Part shown: positions 7,643 to 16,079 of the stretch, piece after piece | Layout: every line of letters begins with the position of its first letter | How positions within the stretch are numbered: position 1 is the stretch's first letter | From: Knufia peltigerae | Lineage: Eukaryota > Ascomycota > Eurotiomycetes > Chaetothyriales > Trichomeriaceae | Reading direction: 5' to 3' | Length of the DNA stretch: 28,280 bases | Assembly: GCA_030247855.1 (NCBI GenBank) | Contig: JAPDRN010000230.1 | Coordinates: forward strand, 1-28,280 | Notes under the pieces: model-generated | What the model was told of the DNA's origin: nothing | The model's input: only the letters and a program-made list of their open reading frames with translations | Database searches by the model: none | Position numbers and translations under genes: made by a program

Positions 7643-10600
7643 GCAGTGTTGCCGAGGGCCCTTTCATCAACACGCATTGCCCCGACCCTTACCTGGCGTT
7701 GCCGCTGCACGGCACGCGACTGATCGAAGCCAGTGCCGGCACCGGCAAGACCTTTACCCTGGCGACGCTGTTCACCCGTCTGGTGGTCGAACAGGGCCTG
7801 CGCATCGGCCAGATCCTGGCGGTGACCTTCACTGACGCCGCCACCCAGGAACTGCGCAAGCGCATCCGCGAGCGCCTGGCCCTGGCCGCACGCCTGGTCG
7901 ATCTGCCGCCAGGCGACGATGAAACACCCGACGCGGCGCTGACCCGGCAGGTGCTGCAACGCCATCTGCAGGACGGCACGGAAAGCGCCAAGGCGTTGAA
8001 GCGGCGCCTGCAGGTGGCTGCCGATGAAATCGACCTGGCGGCGATCTTCACCATCCACGGCTTCTGCACCCGCGTGCTGCGCGAACATGCGCTGGAGAGC
8101 GGGCATACCTTCGACCCGCCCGAGCTGCTGGCCAGCGATCGCGAGCTGCTGGAAGAGCTGGCGGCCGATCTCTGGCGTGTGCATGCCAACGACCCGGCAA
8201 CGCTGGAACCGCTGACCTGGTTGTGGTCCCACCCGGATGCGCTGGCGGCTGACCTGCGCGCGCTGCTGGCACCGCCACCGCTGCACCCCCCACTGCAGCC
8301 GCTGGCCGTGGACGATCCGCGCCCGGCGCTGCAGGGTGCGGCGGCGGAACTGTCGATGGCCGTGCGCGAGCACGGTGAGCGCTTCTTCCTGGACCTGTGC
8401 GAAGCGGTCGACAACAAGTGGATCAACGGCGTTTCCTACAAGCTGGGCTGGCTGCACCCGCTGGGCCGCCAGCTGTTGGGCTGGGCCGAGCGCGGCGACG
8501 CAGCCGAACTGCTGTCCAGCGACCGCTTGCCGGCGCTGCTGCCCGATGCGCTGGTGGCCAAGACCAACAAGAAGTTCGCCGAGCGCACGCCGTCCTCGCC
8601 GCTGCAGGCACCGCTGCAGCGCTACGTGGCACTGCTGGCCCAGCGCGAACAGTGGTTGCGGGCCAGTGCGCTGAACTTCCTGCATGCGCTGCGCGAGGAT
8701 GCCACCCAGCGCCTGGCGGCCCTGAAGCGCCTGCGCCGCGTGCAGACCTACGACGATCTGATCGACGGTGTGGCCCGCGCGTTGGAAGGCCCGCAGCGGC
8801 TGGACCTGGTGAAGCAGCTGCGTGCGCAGTACCGCATCGCCTTGGTCGATGAATTCCAGGATACCGATGATCGCCAGTGGGGCATCTTCCATACCGTGTT
8901 CGGCGCCTCGCCGGAGGTGGACGAATTGGGGCTGCAGCCGGCGCTGTTCCTGATCGGCGACCCCAAACAGGCCATCTATGGCTTCCGCGGCGGCGACATC
9001 CATACCTACCTGAAAGCCAAGCAGGTGGCCGAGCAGGCACCGGCGCTGGACCAGAACTTCCGCTCGCGCCCGGCCGTGCTGCGCGCGCTGCAGGCGCTGT
9101 ACGCCAACGCTGGCGAAGATGCCTTCCTCGAACCCGACATCCAGTTCGAGCCGGTGCGCCCGGGTGGCGTGCGAGCCGATGAGGATTACCTGCGTGATGG
9201 CCGGGCCGCACCGGCGCTGACCCTGCGGCTGCTGCGCAGTGAGGGTGAAAAGGCCCTTGGCGCAGATGCCTCGCGCGACGCGGCAACCCAGGCCTGCGTG
9301 GCCGCGATCCACCAGATCCTGCTGGAGGCGCGTGCCGGCACCGCGCTGCTGCGTGGGCGCCCGGTGCAGCCTGGTGATATCGCCGTGCTGGTGCGCTCGC
9401 ATCGCGAAGCCACGCTGGTGCAGCGTGCACTGGCCGCAGTTGCCATTCCCGCGGTGGCGGCCGGCAAGCAGAGCCTGTTTGCCACCAGCGAGGCCCGTGA
9501 CCTGCGTGCGCTGCTGCTGGCCCTGCTGCAACCGGCCGACGAAGGACGCCTGCGCACTGCATTGGCAACGGTGCTGCTGGGGCAGCGCGCAAGCGCGATT
9601 GCCAGCATGGAGCGCGAGGGTGACCTGCAGCGCGGGTTCCAGACCCAGCTGCTGCACTGGCGCGAGCGCTGGCAGCGTGGTGGCCCGTTCGCGGTGGTTG
9701 CCGATGTCTGCGCCGCGCAGGGCGAGCGCCTGTTGGCGCTGATCGATGGCGAGCGGCGCCTGACCAATTACCTGCAGCTGGGCGAACTGCTGCAGGAAGC
9801 CTCGGCGCAGGCACTGGGCATGCACGGCCTGCTGGACTGGCTGCAGGGGCAGATGGCCAACGCCGACCAGGACGATGAGCAGCAGCTGCTGCGGTTGGAG
9901 TCCGATGCGCGGCGGGTGCAGATCATCACCCTGCACAAGAGCAAGGGCCTGGAATACCCGCTGGTGTTCCTGCCGTTCGTGGGTATCGATGGCGGCGCGC
10001 CGAACACCGCTACCCACTGCACCGTGCACCTGCAGGGCGAGCGTCAGCTGCACTGGAAGCTGGACAAGGACGAAGCCTGGGAAGCGGCCAGCAGCCAGCG
10101 CGAGCGCGAACAGCGTGCAGAAGACGCGCGCCTGTTGTATGTGGGATTGACCCGCGCCGAGCATGCGCTGTGGATCGCCACCGGCGATCTGGCTGGCCAC
10201 GTGAAAACCCGCCTGGCACCGTTGCTGGGCGATCTGCAGGCGCTGCGTGCGCACGCGGACGTGGAGCTGGATGACAGCGCATTGCCGGGCCGCCTGCCGC
10301 AGCTGCTGGCCGAAACCGAGGGTGCGCTGCCCGCAGTGCGCGCACTGACCCGCCGTGTGCCACATGACTGGTGGGTCTACAGCTTCACCCAGCTGGCGCA
10401 TGCCGACGCTGGCAACGGCGACGATATCGAAGCGGCGGCCACCGAACTGCCGGCACCGGCCGCCGACGAACCCGCCGGTGCCGAGCTGCCGCTGGAACCG
10501 GCACTGCCGGAAGCCACTGCGGAAGACACCGCGCCGCCCGATCCACGCTTCATGGGCAGCCGCTTCGGCAACGTCCTGCACGATGCGCTGGAGAACGTCG

Positions 10601-11313
10601 ACTTCGCACTGTGGACTGGCTGGCAGCCGCAGCAACCGGCGCCGGAGGGACAGGCCGAGGTACTGCGCCGCTCGCTGCACGACGAAGGCTATGCCGACGA
10701 GGATCTGGACGATGGTGTGGCGGTGCTGGTGCCGCTGGTGGGCCATACCCTCACCGTGCCGCTGCCCGAAGGCGGTGCGCTGTGCAGCGTGCCCGAGCAC
10801 GAGCGTCGCGCCGAGATCGAGTTCCACTTCGCCATCGAACCGACCACGGTGCCGGTGCTGCTGCAGCTGCTGCACGACCACGGCATTTCCAGCGCGCGAC
10901 GTGGCTTCGGCCTGCGCAGAAGGCTGGAAGGCCTGATGACCGGCAAGATCGATCTGACCTACGTGCGTGACGGCCGCTGGTATGTGCTGGACTACAAATC
11001 CAACCGGCTGCCGGGCTACAGCCCGGACCTGCTGGAGATCGCCATGCGCCACAGCGAGTACGACCTGCAGGCGCTGATCTACACCGTCGCCCTGCATCGC
11101 TGGCTGCGTTTCCGCCTGGGCGCGGCCTACGACTACGCGCGCGACATGGGCGGTATCCGTTATCTGTTCTGCCGGGGTCTGGAGGCTGCCGGCAACGGCG
11201 TGCACGTGCAGCGCTTCGCACCGGAACTGGTGGATGCGCTGGATGCCTTGTTTGCCGGCGGCGAAGCGGCCCAGGCCGATATGGCGGCGCGCGCGCGCGG
11301 AGAAACCGCATGA
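7639..11313 (+). CDS. recB: RecB helicase-nuclease subunit of exonuclease V
   Basis: RecB is the 3'-5' helicase and the only nuclease of RecBCD, and it loads RecA after Chi. The 1224-residue product carries superfamily 1A motifs: Walker A ASAGTGKT (31-38), VDEFQDTD (motif II), QNFRSRP (motif IV), TLHKSKGLEYP (motif V) and YVGLTRAEHALW (motif VI). The C-terminal nuclease keeps its metal-binding residues: His981 in NVLHDAL, Asp1105 in GKIDL, Asp1118 and Lys1120 in LDYKSNRLPG, and the downstream QxxxY in LQALIYTV. All catalytic residues look intact. It overlaps both recC and recD by 4 bp. Confidence 0.96.
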   Translation: MSSVAEGPFINTHCPDPYLALPLHGTRLIEASAGTGKTFTLATLFTRLVVEQGLRIGQILAVTFTDAATQELRKRIRERLALAARLVDLPPGDDETPDAALTRQVLQRHLQDGTESAKALKRRLQVAADEIDLAAIFTIHGFCTRVLREHALESGHTFDPPELLASDRELLEELAADLWRVHANDPATLEPLTWLWSHPDALAADLRALLAPPPLHPPLQPLAVDDPRPALQGAAAELSMAVREHGERFFLDLCEAVDNKWINGVSYKLGWLHPLGRQLLGWAERGDAAELLSSDRLPALLPDALVAKTNKKFAERTPSSPLQAPLQRYVALLAQREQWLRASALNFLHALREDATQRLAALKRLRRVQTYDDLIDGVARALEGPQRLDLVKQLRAQYRIALVDEFQDTDDRQWGIFHTVFGASPEVDELGLQPALFLIGDPKQAIYGFRGGDIHTYLKAKQVAEQAPALDQNFRSRPAVLRALQALYANAGEDAFLEPDIQFEPVRPGGVRADEDYLRDGRAAPALTLRLLRSEGEKALGADASRDAATQACVAAIHQILLEARAGTALLRGRPVQPGDIAVLVRSHREATLVQRALAAVAIPAVAAGKQSLFATSEARDLRALLLALLQPADEGRLRTALATVLLGQRASAIASMEREGDLQRGFQTQLLHWRERWQRGGPFAVVADVCAAQGERLLALIDGERRLTNYLQLGELLQEASAQALGMHGLLDWLQGQMANADQDDEQQLLRLESDARRVQIITLHKSKGLEYPLVFLPFVGIDGGAPNTATHCTVHLQGERQLHWKLDKDEAWEAASSQREREQRAEDARLLYVGLTRAEHALWIATGDLAGHVKTRLAPLLGDLQALRAHADVELDDSALPGRLPQLLAETEGALPAVRALTRRVPHDWWVYSFTQLAHADAGNGDDIEAAATELPAPAADEPAGAELPLEPALPEATAEDTAPPDPRFMGSRFGNVLHDALENVDFALWTGWQPQQPAPEGQAEVLRRSLHDEGYADEDLDDGVAVLVPLVGHTLTVPLPEGGALCSVPEHERRAEIEFHFAIEPTTVPVLLQLLHDHGISSARRGFGLRRRLEGLMTGKIDLTYVRDGRWYVLDYKSNRLPGYSPDLLEIAMRHSEYDLQALIYTVALHRWLRFRLGAAYDYARDMGGIRYLFCRGLEAAGNGVHVQRFAPELVDALDALFAGGEAAQADMAARARGETA

Positions 11314-13193
11314 GCCTGCTGCGCGATCTGCATCGCGGTGGCCAACTGCGCACCCTGGACCACGCCCTGGCCACCAGCCTCAAGCGCCTGCGCGAGGACA
11401 CCCCGGACAACGTGGCGCTGGCGGCCGCACTGGCCTCGCTGGCCGTGGCGCAGGGGCACGCTGGCTTCGATCCACGCCAGCCACAGCGCCTGATCGACGG
11501 CGTGCCAGCATGGCCCGAGCCTGCGCAGTGGCTGGCGCAGCTGCAGGCCTCGCCCTGGGTAGCGACACCGCAGGACGCCAGCGTCGCCGCAGAGGAAGCA
11601 CCGCTGGTGCTGGAGAACGGCCTGCTGTACCTGCGCCGTTACCGCGAGTACGAGCGGCAGCTGGCGGTCGGCCTGCGGCGCATCGGCCGCCATCCGCTGC
11701 CCGCACCGGACATGGCCGCCGTGGCGCCGTTGTTCGCGCGCCTGTTCCCGCAGGCCGCCACCAGTGAAGACCAGCAGGCACGCGCCGCCGGTGTGACTCT
11801 GCGCCACCCGTTGGCCCTGGTCACTGGTGGCCCCGGTACCGGCAAGACCACCACCATCGCCCGTCTGCTGCTGCTGTTGGCCGCACAGGCGGTGCACCAG
11901 GGCTTGCCCGTACCGAAGGTAGCGCTGGCTGCACCTACCGGCCGCGCCGCTGAGCGCATGGCCGAAAGCCTGCGTTTGGCCGTACAGCGGCTGCAGGAGC
12001 AAGGGCTGGATCCGGCGCTGTGCACCGCGCTGCCCAGCACAGGCACCACCCTGCATCGCCTGCTGGGGGTGATTCCCGATTCACCGCGCTTCCGCCATCA
12101 CGCCGACAACCCGTTGCCGGTGGACGTGGTGGTGGTCGACGAAGCTTCGATGATCGACCTGCCGCTGATGGCCAAGCTGGTCGACGCGATCGCCAGCGGC
12201 ACCCGCCTGATCCTGCTCGGCGATCCCGACCAGCTGCCATCGGTGGAAGCCGGTGATGTGCTCAGCGCCATCCTGCGCGCCAGCGGCGATGGCATCGGCA
12301 CCCGTGCCGACGATGCGCAGGCGCTGCATGGCCTGCTGGCAGCGGCCACGCTGCAGCCACAGGCAGCATCGCGGGCGTTCGCTGGCCGCCGTGTGCAGTT
12401 GCAGCGGGGCTACCGGCAGAGTGATGCACTGGACCTGGCACCGCTGGCGCAGGCCGTGCGCGGCGGTGACAGCGGCACCGCCCTGCGCCTGCTGCGCAGT
12501 GGCGAACTGGCCGGCGTCCGCTTCCATGAAGGCGAGGCAGATCCGTTGCGCGGCCAGCGCGAGCATCTGCTCGATCATTGGCGCGCGCTGGCCGACGCAG
12601 TGGATCCGGCGCAGGCGCTGCAGCAGGCTGGCCGCCTGCGTGTGCTGACCGCACTGCGCGAAGGCCCGCAGGGTGCGCGTGGCCTCAACAGCCGCATCGA
12701 ACAGCTGCTGGCCGGCAACACCCCGGGCTACTTCCAGGGCCGGCTGCTGCTGATCACCGAAAACAGCTACCGCCACCGCCTGTTCAACGGCGATATCGGC
12801 ATCTGCCTGCGCGATGGCAGCGGCGCGATGGTGGCCTGGTTCCCCGGCGAGGCCGCCGACCAGCCGCGCGCCTTCCACCCGGCAGCGTTGCCTGCACACG
12901 AGAGCGCCTTCGCCATGACCGTGCACAAGGCGCAGGGCTCGGAGTTCGACGAAGTGTGGCTGCAGCTGCCACGGCAGGACAGCCGCTTGCTCTCGCGCGA
13001 GCTGGTCTACACCGGCCTCACCCGTGCCCGCCAGCGCCTGCAGGTGGCCGGCAGCGCCGACGTGCTGGAGGCGGCATTGAAACGACATGCCAGCCGTCTG
13101 GGTGGCCTGGCCTGGCGGCTGGGCGCGGAAGAGGTGCCGGAACCACCATCGACACCGGTCGAAGAACCGACGGTGCAGGGCCAGTTGTTCTGA
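11310..13193 (+). CDS. recD: RecD 5'-3' helicase subunit of exonuclease V
   Basis: RecD is the fast 5'-3' superfamily 1B helicase of RecBCD. The 627-residue product has an N-terminal RecB-binding region, then Walker A GGPGTGKTTT (Lys179), Walker B VVVVDEASMIDL (Asp277-Glu278), LLGDPDQLPSVEAGDVL (motif III) and the late motif FAMTVHKAQGSEFDEV, then YTGLTRARQRL. Length is as expected for the family. The start overlaps the recB stop by 4 bp (ATGA), so recCBD is one transcription and translation unit. There is no ptrA between recC and recB as in E. coli. A hairpin repeat begins 4 bases after the stop. Confidence 0.95.
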   Translation: MSLLRDLHRGGQLRTLDHALATSLKRLREDTPDNVALAAALASLAVAQGHAGFDPRQPQRLIDGVPAWPEPAQWLAQLQASPWVATPQDASVAAEEAPLVLENGLLYLRRYREYERQLAVGLRRIGRHPLPAPDMAAVAPLFARLFPQAATSEDQQARAAGVTLRHPLALVTGGPGTGKTTTIARLLLLLAAQAVHQGLPVPKVALAAPTGRAAERMAESLRLAVQRLQEQGLDPALCTALPSTGTTLHRLLGVIPDSPRFRHHADNPLPVDVVVVDEASMIDLPLMAKLVDAIASGTRLILLGDPDQLPSVEAGDVLSAILRASGDGIGTRADDAQALHGLLAAATLQPQAASRAFAGRRVQLQRGYRQSDALDLAPLAQAVRGGDSGTALRLLRSGELAGVRFHEGEADPLRGQREHLLDHWRALADAVDPAQALQQAGRLRVLTALREGPQGARGLNSRIEQLLAGNTPGYFQGRLLLITENSYRHRLFNGDIGICLRDGSGAMVAWFPGEAADQPRAFHPAALPAHESAFAMTVHKAQGSEFDEVWLQLPRQDSRLLSRELVYTGLTRARQRLQVAGSADVLEAALKRHASRLGGLAWRLGAEEVPEPPSTPVEEPTVQGQLF

Positions 13194-13196
13194 AGC

Positions 13197-13237
13197 GGGG
13201 TCGGATCCCTTTCCCAACGGGAAAGGGCTCTGACCCC
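13197..13237. repeat. Imperfect hairpin repeat downstream of recD
   Basis: A 41-bp element with arms of 19 bases around an AAC loop. The outer arms read GGGGTCGGATCC and GGCTCTGACCCC; the inner stem is CTTTCCC / GGGAAAG. Almost all positions pair. It lies 4 bases after the recD stop and could end or protect the recCBD transcript, although there is no T-tract. The element at 13788-13826 has the same outer arms in the opposite orientation with a different loop. Confidence 0.75.
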
Positions 13238-13296
13238 ATCGAGGTCTCGGCGGCGCCTCTGTCGCATTTGCCCTTCTGGGGTCGCTAGCCAGAAGC

Positions 13297-13319
13297 AGTC
13301 GAGCAGGGCTCGACTCTAC
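13297..13319 (-). repeat. GTAG-headed short palindrome (SMAG-like REP)
   Basis: Read on the minus strand this is GTAG followed by an 8-bp stem AGTCGAGC / GCTCGACT with a 3-base loop. A GTAG tetranucleotide at the foot of a short GC-rich stem-loop is the hallmark of the SMAG repeats of Stenotrophomonas, a REP family thought to be mobilised by RAYT transposases. None of those transposases is in this window. Confidence 0.7.
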
Positions 13320-13348
13320 AAAAGCGCGCTTCGACCGTTTCGGTGTTC

Positions 13349-13371
13349 ATCCACGCATGGCGTGGATCTAC
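13349..13371 (-). repeat. GTAG-headed short palindrome supplying a stop codon
   Basis: On the minus strand GTAG (13371-13368) is followed by a perfect 8-bp stem ATCCACGC / GCGTGGAT around a 3-base loop. The TAG of the head is the stop codon of the hypothetical gene on the same strand, so the stem-loop sits immediately after its coding end and may act as a 3' stabiliser or weak terminator. Confidence 0.7.
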
Positions 13372-13766
13372 TCGGCAATCAGTACCAGTCCATCCGGATA
13401 CACGATCGCCGCTTCGTCAGCACTCACATCGAAGAACCCAACGCCGTGCTTCTCGGCCAGGTCCTGCACCCGCCCATGCGCGCGCTCGGCCACCGGATAC
13501 GCGAACGCGCCATAGATCACATCGCGGCCGATGCTGTACTCGGTCACTTCGGCGCGATCGTCATCGTCGTTGCTCAGCGGGCCGTTCATCGGCGGAAACT
13601 CCTGTGCCATCTCCGCGAACCATGCCTGCAGCGCCGGGCTGCTGACCGCCGGATCGTCGTACTCGTGGCGCTCGCCCCACTGCGCCTGCTTCTCGAACCA
13701 GGCGATGAACGCCGCCGCTTCACGCGGGGCGACGCTGGCCTCGAACACCATCATGTCGTAACTCAT
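13368..13766 (-). CDS. Conserved hypothetical protein, 132 aa
   Basis: I do not assign a function. The 132-residue product is acidic with no signal peptide or membrane segment. It starts MSYDMMVFEASVAPRE and has a Trp-rich helix AAFIAWFEKQAQWGER, then EYDDPAVSSPALQAWFAEMAQEFPPMNGP, a run of four Asp, YSIGRDVIYGAFAYP, and a C-terminal KHGVGFFDVS followed by a hydrophobic strand. This pattern resembles small cytoplasmic hypothetical proteins seen in many proteobacteria. The ATG is preceded by AGGACGG, a good ribosome-binding site. The gene stands alone, flanked on both sides by hairpin repeats, and its stop codon lies in a GTAG palindrome. Coding character is convincing; the role is unknown. 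Confidence 0.8.
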   Translation of the reverse strand: MSYDMMVFEASVAPREAAAFIAWFEKQAQWGERHEYDDPAVSSPALQAWFAEMAQEFPPMNGPLSNDDDDRAEVTEYSIGRDVIYGAFAYPVAERAHGRVQDLAEKHGVGFFDVSADEAAIVYPDGLVLIAE

Positions 13767-13787
13767 TGAACCGTCCTGTGCAGCGCA

Positions 13788-13837
13788 GGGGTCAGAGCCC
13801 TCGCTCGAGGCGAAGGATCCGACCCCGGAGCGGGGTC
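13788..13837. repeat. Inverted copy of the recD-downstream hairpin repeat plus a second hairpin
   Basis: The segment 13788-13826 has outer arms GGGGTCAGAGCC and GGATCCGACCCC, matching the 13197-13237 element in inverted orientation, but with a different, partly palindromic centre containing CTCGAG. The final GACCCC also pairs with GGGGTC at 13832-13837 across a 5-base loop, so two alternative hairpins can form. It lies between the 5' end of the hypothetical gene and the 3' end of the FUSC pump gene. Confidence 0.65.
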
Positions 13838-13859
13838 TATGGGTGCACAGGGTAGCGTG

Positions 13860-16076
13860 CTACGGCTGCGGCCCCTCGGCTGCCAGCAGTCCCGGCGCCA
13901 ACGCCTTCGCTTCCGGGAACAGCGCGAACCGCAGGCCGACCAGGCCCATCAGCGCCTCATCGCGGGCCTTGCACGCCGCGACGCTGCCGACCCGGCCCAA
14001 CGAGGTGTCCAGCCGTTCGCGCAGCGCCTCGGCCGCCACAATCGGCTTGCGCGCGGCGATCTGCCGACGATAGTGCACGGCCACTTCCTCCAGGATGTGC
14101 TCGACCGCTTCGCGGCTGCGCTCCGGCAGCTCCAGGCGGGCGCGGCGCAGCTGCAGGATGTTCAGGCCGATGCGCGCCTCGTTGAGCATGTCCACCGACG
14201 CGATGTCGCTGCCTTCCGGGGTCGCCGCCAGGCGCGGTGCCAGCAGGCCGAGCAGGTCCAGCATGCGCGCAGCGAAGCGTTGCCGGTCCTGCTGGCCGCG
14301 GCCCTCGGCCGCTTCGGCCAGCGTGGTCCAGCCCTGCCGTACCAGCCGGCGCGCGGTCCATTCGGCACCCACCGAGCGGAACAGCCGGGTCATCACCACC
14401 GCAAAGCCAATGCCGATGAACATCGCGATCGACGAGTTGGCGAAGGTCTGCACGTTGGCACTGTAGGTGTTCTGCAGGCTCAGCAGTGCGGCCAGGTTGA
14501 CCGTCAGCGGCAGCGCGAACAGCGCGCTCTTCGGGTGGTGCAGCAGCAGGCCCAACGGCAGGAACACCACCGCCAGCACCAGCGCCAGCAGCCCGAAGTC
14601 GTGCACGGCGGGGAACACGCCGAACAGGTAGACGCCGGCCACCAGTGAAGCCACCATCGCCCACACCAGGAACGAGACCATGCTCGGCGCCGGGTCATCC
14701 TGTGCAGCAAAGAAGGCGGCGGTCACCGCGGCCATCATCGCGCCGTTGCCACCGCCCTCCCAGCCCAGGCCGATCCACAGCACGCAGTAGCTCATCAGCG
14801 CCACGCCGGCGCTGAGCGCGGAGAACAGTGCCATGCCGTAGTCGACGTGCTTGTCGGTGGCGGTGCGTTCGGTGCGGATGCGGTAGTGCGCACGGTCCAG
14901 GGGCGCGGTGCCTTGGTCGATCGCGTGCTGCAGGGTGCGGCAGTCCTGCCACAGGTCCACCAGCTCCTCCAGCCGCAGCAGCAGGCTGGCCAGCTGCAGG
15001 TGCTGCAGATCGCGNNNNNNNNNNNNNNNNNNNNNNNNNNNNNNNNNNNNNNNNNNNNNNNNNNNNNNNNNNNNNNNNNNNNNNNNNNNNNNNNNNNNNN
15101 NNNNNNNNNNNNNGCGGCAGTCCTGCCACAGGTCCACCAGCTCCTCCAGCCGCAGCAGCAGGCTGGCCAGCTGCAGGTGCTGCAGATCGCGGTCCACCTG
15201 TGGCTTCAGCGCACTGATGCGTGCGCGCAGGCGCGCGTAGTCGCTGGCACTGGACGGCGTGTCGATCCAGTCGTGGATGTCATCGACCAGCGTCGGCAGG
15301 CCCTCGGGCAGGGTCTGTCCATCGCTGCGCAGCGCGCTCAGGCGGTCGGCGATCGATGACAGCACCGGCAGCAGCAACAGCATGCGTTCGCGCAGGCGCT
15401 CCATCGATACGGCCGCGCCGGCATGGCGTGGGTCATCTCGGCGCAGGAACTCGATCAGTGCCTCGAACTGCACCAGGTCGGCGGCCAGCCGGTTGCGCGG
15501 GGCATGCGCACGGCCGCGCTCGAGGATCTGCCGGCACCACTGCGCCGCGTCCTCCATCCAGTTGCCGATGCGCGCGCCCAGCATCGGCCGCACCGAGGCC
15601 GGGAACAGCAGCGAGGCGAACAGCACCGCTACCACCGTACCGAGGATGATCTCCTCGCTGCGCGCCACCACGGTGTCGAAGATGGTCTCCGGCGAGGTCA
15701 CCGCCGGGAAACCGATGAATGCAGTGGTGTAGCCGGCCAGCAGGAACGCGTAGCCACGTGGGCCACGGTTGAGCAGGGCCAGGAACAGGCAGGCCGCCAG
15801 CCAGATCGACATCGCCGCGCTCAGCACCAGCGGCGTTTCCACCAGGGCGGGCAACATCAGCAGGGTGGCCAGACCGGCGGCCAGGGTGCCGAGGATGCGG
15901 TACACGCCCTTGGCCCGGGTCGGGCCCAGCAGCGGCTGGCTGACGATGTACACCGTGCCCATCGCCCAGTACGGACGCGACAGGTTGCCGGCCATGGCGA
16001 TGTACAGCGCGACGATCGCCGCCAGGTAGGTCTTGATCGAGAACAGCCAGGCCTGGCGGTCGGTCAGCCCGTTCAT
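13860..16076 (-). CDS. FUSC-family efflux pump (AaeB/fusaric acid resistance type), interrupted by an assembly gap
   Basis: FUSC-family proteins are inner-membrane pumps for aromatic acids and related toxic compounds (E. coli AaeB exports p-hydroxybenzoate). The N-terminus has a hydrophobic bundle (about residues 12-170) including SRPYWAMGTVYIVSQPLLG, a family hallmark. A soluble helical region follows (about 170-370), then a second bundle starting at DYGMALFSALSAGVALMSYCVLW. A 99-N gap lies in the soluble region, with identical 78-bp copies touching both gap edges. Both the gap and the offset between copies (177 bp) are multiples of three, so merging the copies leaves one continuous frame of about 679 residues instead of 738. 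The start lies 3 bases after the stop of the outer-membrane gene, making this the last gene of the efflux operon. Confidence 0.88.
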   Translation of the reverse strand: MNGLTDRQAWLFSIKTYLAAIVALYIAMAGNLSRPYWAMGTVYIVSQPLLGPTRAKGVYRILGTLAAGLATLLMLPALVETPLVLSAAMSIWLAACLFLALLNRGPRGYAFLLAGYTTAFIGFPAVTSPETIFDTVVARSEEIILGTVVAVLFASLLFPASVRPMLGARIGNWMEDAAQWCRQILERGRAHAPRNRLAADLVQFEALIEFLRRDDPRHAGAAVSMERLRERMLLLLPVLSSIADRLSALRSDGQTLPEGLPTLVDDIHDWIDTPSSASDYARLRARISALKPQVDRDLQHLQLASLLLRLEELVDLWQDCRXXXXXXXXXXXXXXXXXXXXXXXXXXXXXXXXXRDLQHLQLASLLLRLEELVDLWQDCRTLQHAIDQGTAPLDRAHYRIRTERTATDKHVDYGMALFSALSAGVALMSYCVLWIGLGWEGGGNGAMMAAVTAAFFAAQDDPAPSMVSFLVWAMVASLVAGVYLFGVFPAVHDFGLLALVLAVVFLPLGLLLHHPKSALFALPLTVNLAALLSLQNTYSANVQTFANSSIAMFIGIGFAVVMTRLFRSVGAEWTARRLVRQGWTTLAEAAEGRGQQDRQRFAARMLDLLGLLAPRLAATPEGSDIASVDMLNEARIGLNILQLRRARLELPERSREAVEHILEEVAVHYRRQIAARKPIVAAEALRERLDTSLGRVGSVAACKARDEALMGLVGLRFALFPEAKALAPGLLAAEGPQP
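14937..15014. repeat. 78-bp direct repeat, copy 1, abutting the N gap
   Basis: Identical over all 78 bases to 15114-15191, and ends exactly where the run of N begins. It lies inside the FUSC pump gene. It is interpreted as the overlapping end of a contig rather than a real duplication. Confidence 0.9.
15015..15113. other. Assembly gap of 99 N
   Basis: A run of 99 undetermined bases inside the FUSC pump gene. The sequence to its left and right is the same 78 bp, so the true gap is probably zero and the flanks should be merged. Confidence 0.97.
15114..15191. repeat. 78-bp direct repeat, copy 2, abutting the N gap
   Basis: Begins at the first base after the N run and is identical to 14937-15014. 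See that entry. Confidence 0.9.
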
Positions 16077-16079
16077 CGC

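Noticed and set aside
7549..11205. Open frame of about 1200 codons on the minus strand opposite recB
   Set aside because: Same reasons: a mirror frame of recB with biased composition and no recognisable motif.
12081..13217. Minus-strand frame opposite recD
   Set aside because: Antisense to the recD motifs, and it runs into the hairpin repeat. Not a gene.
14937..15191. Real tandem duplication within the FUSC pump
   Set aside because: The copies are identical to the last base and end exactly at both gap edges, which points to an assembly overlap rather than biology.
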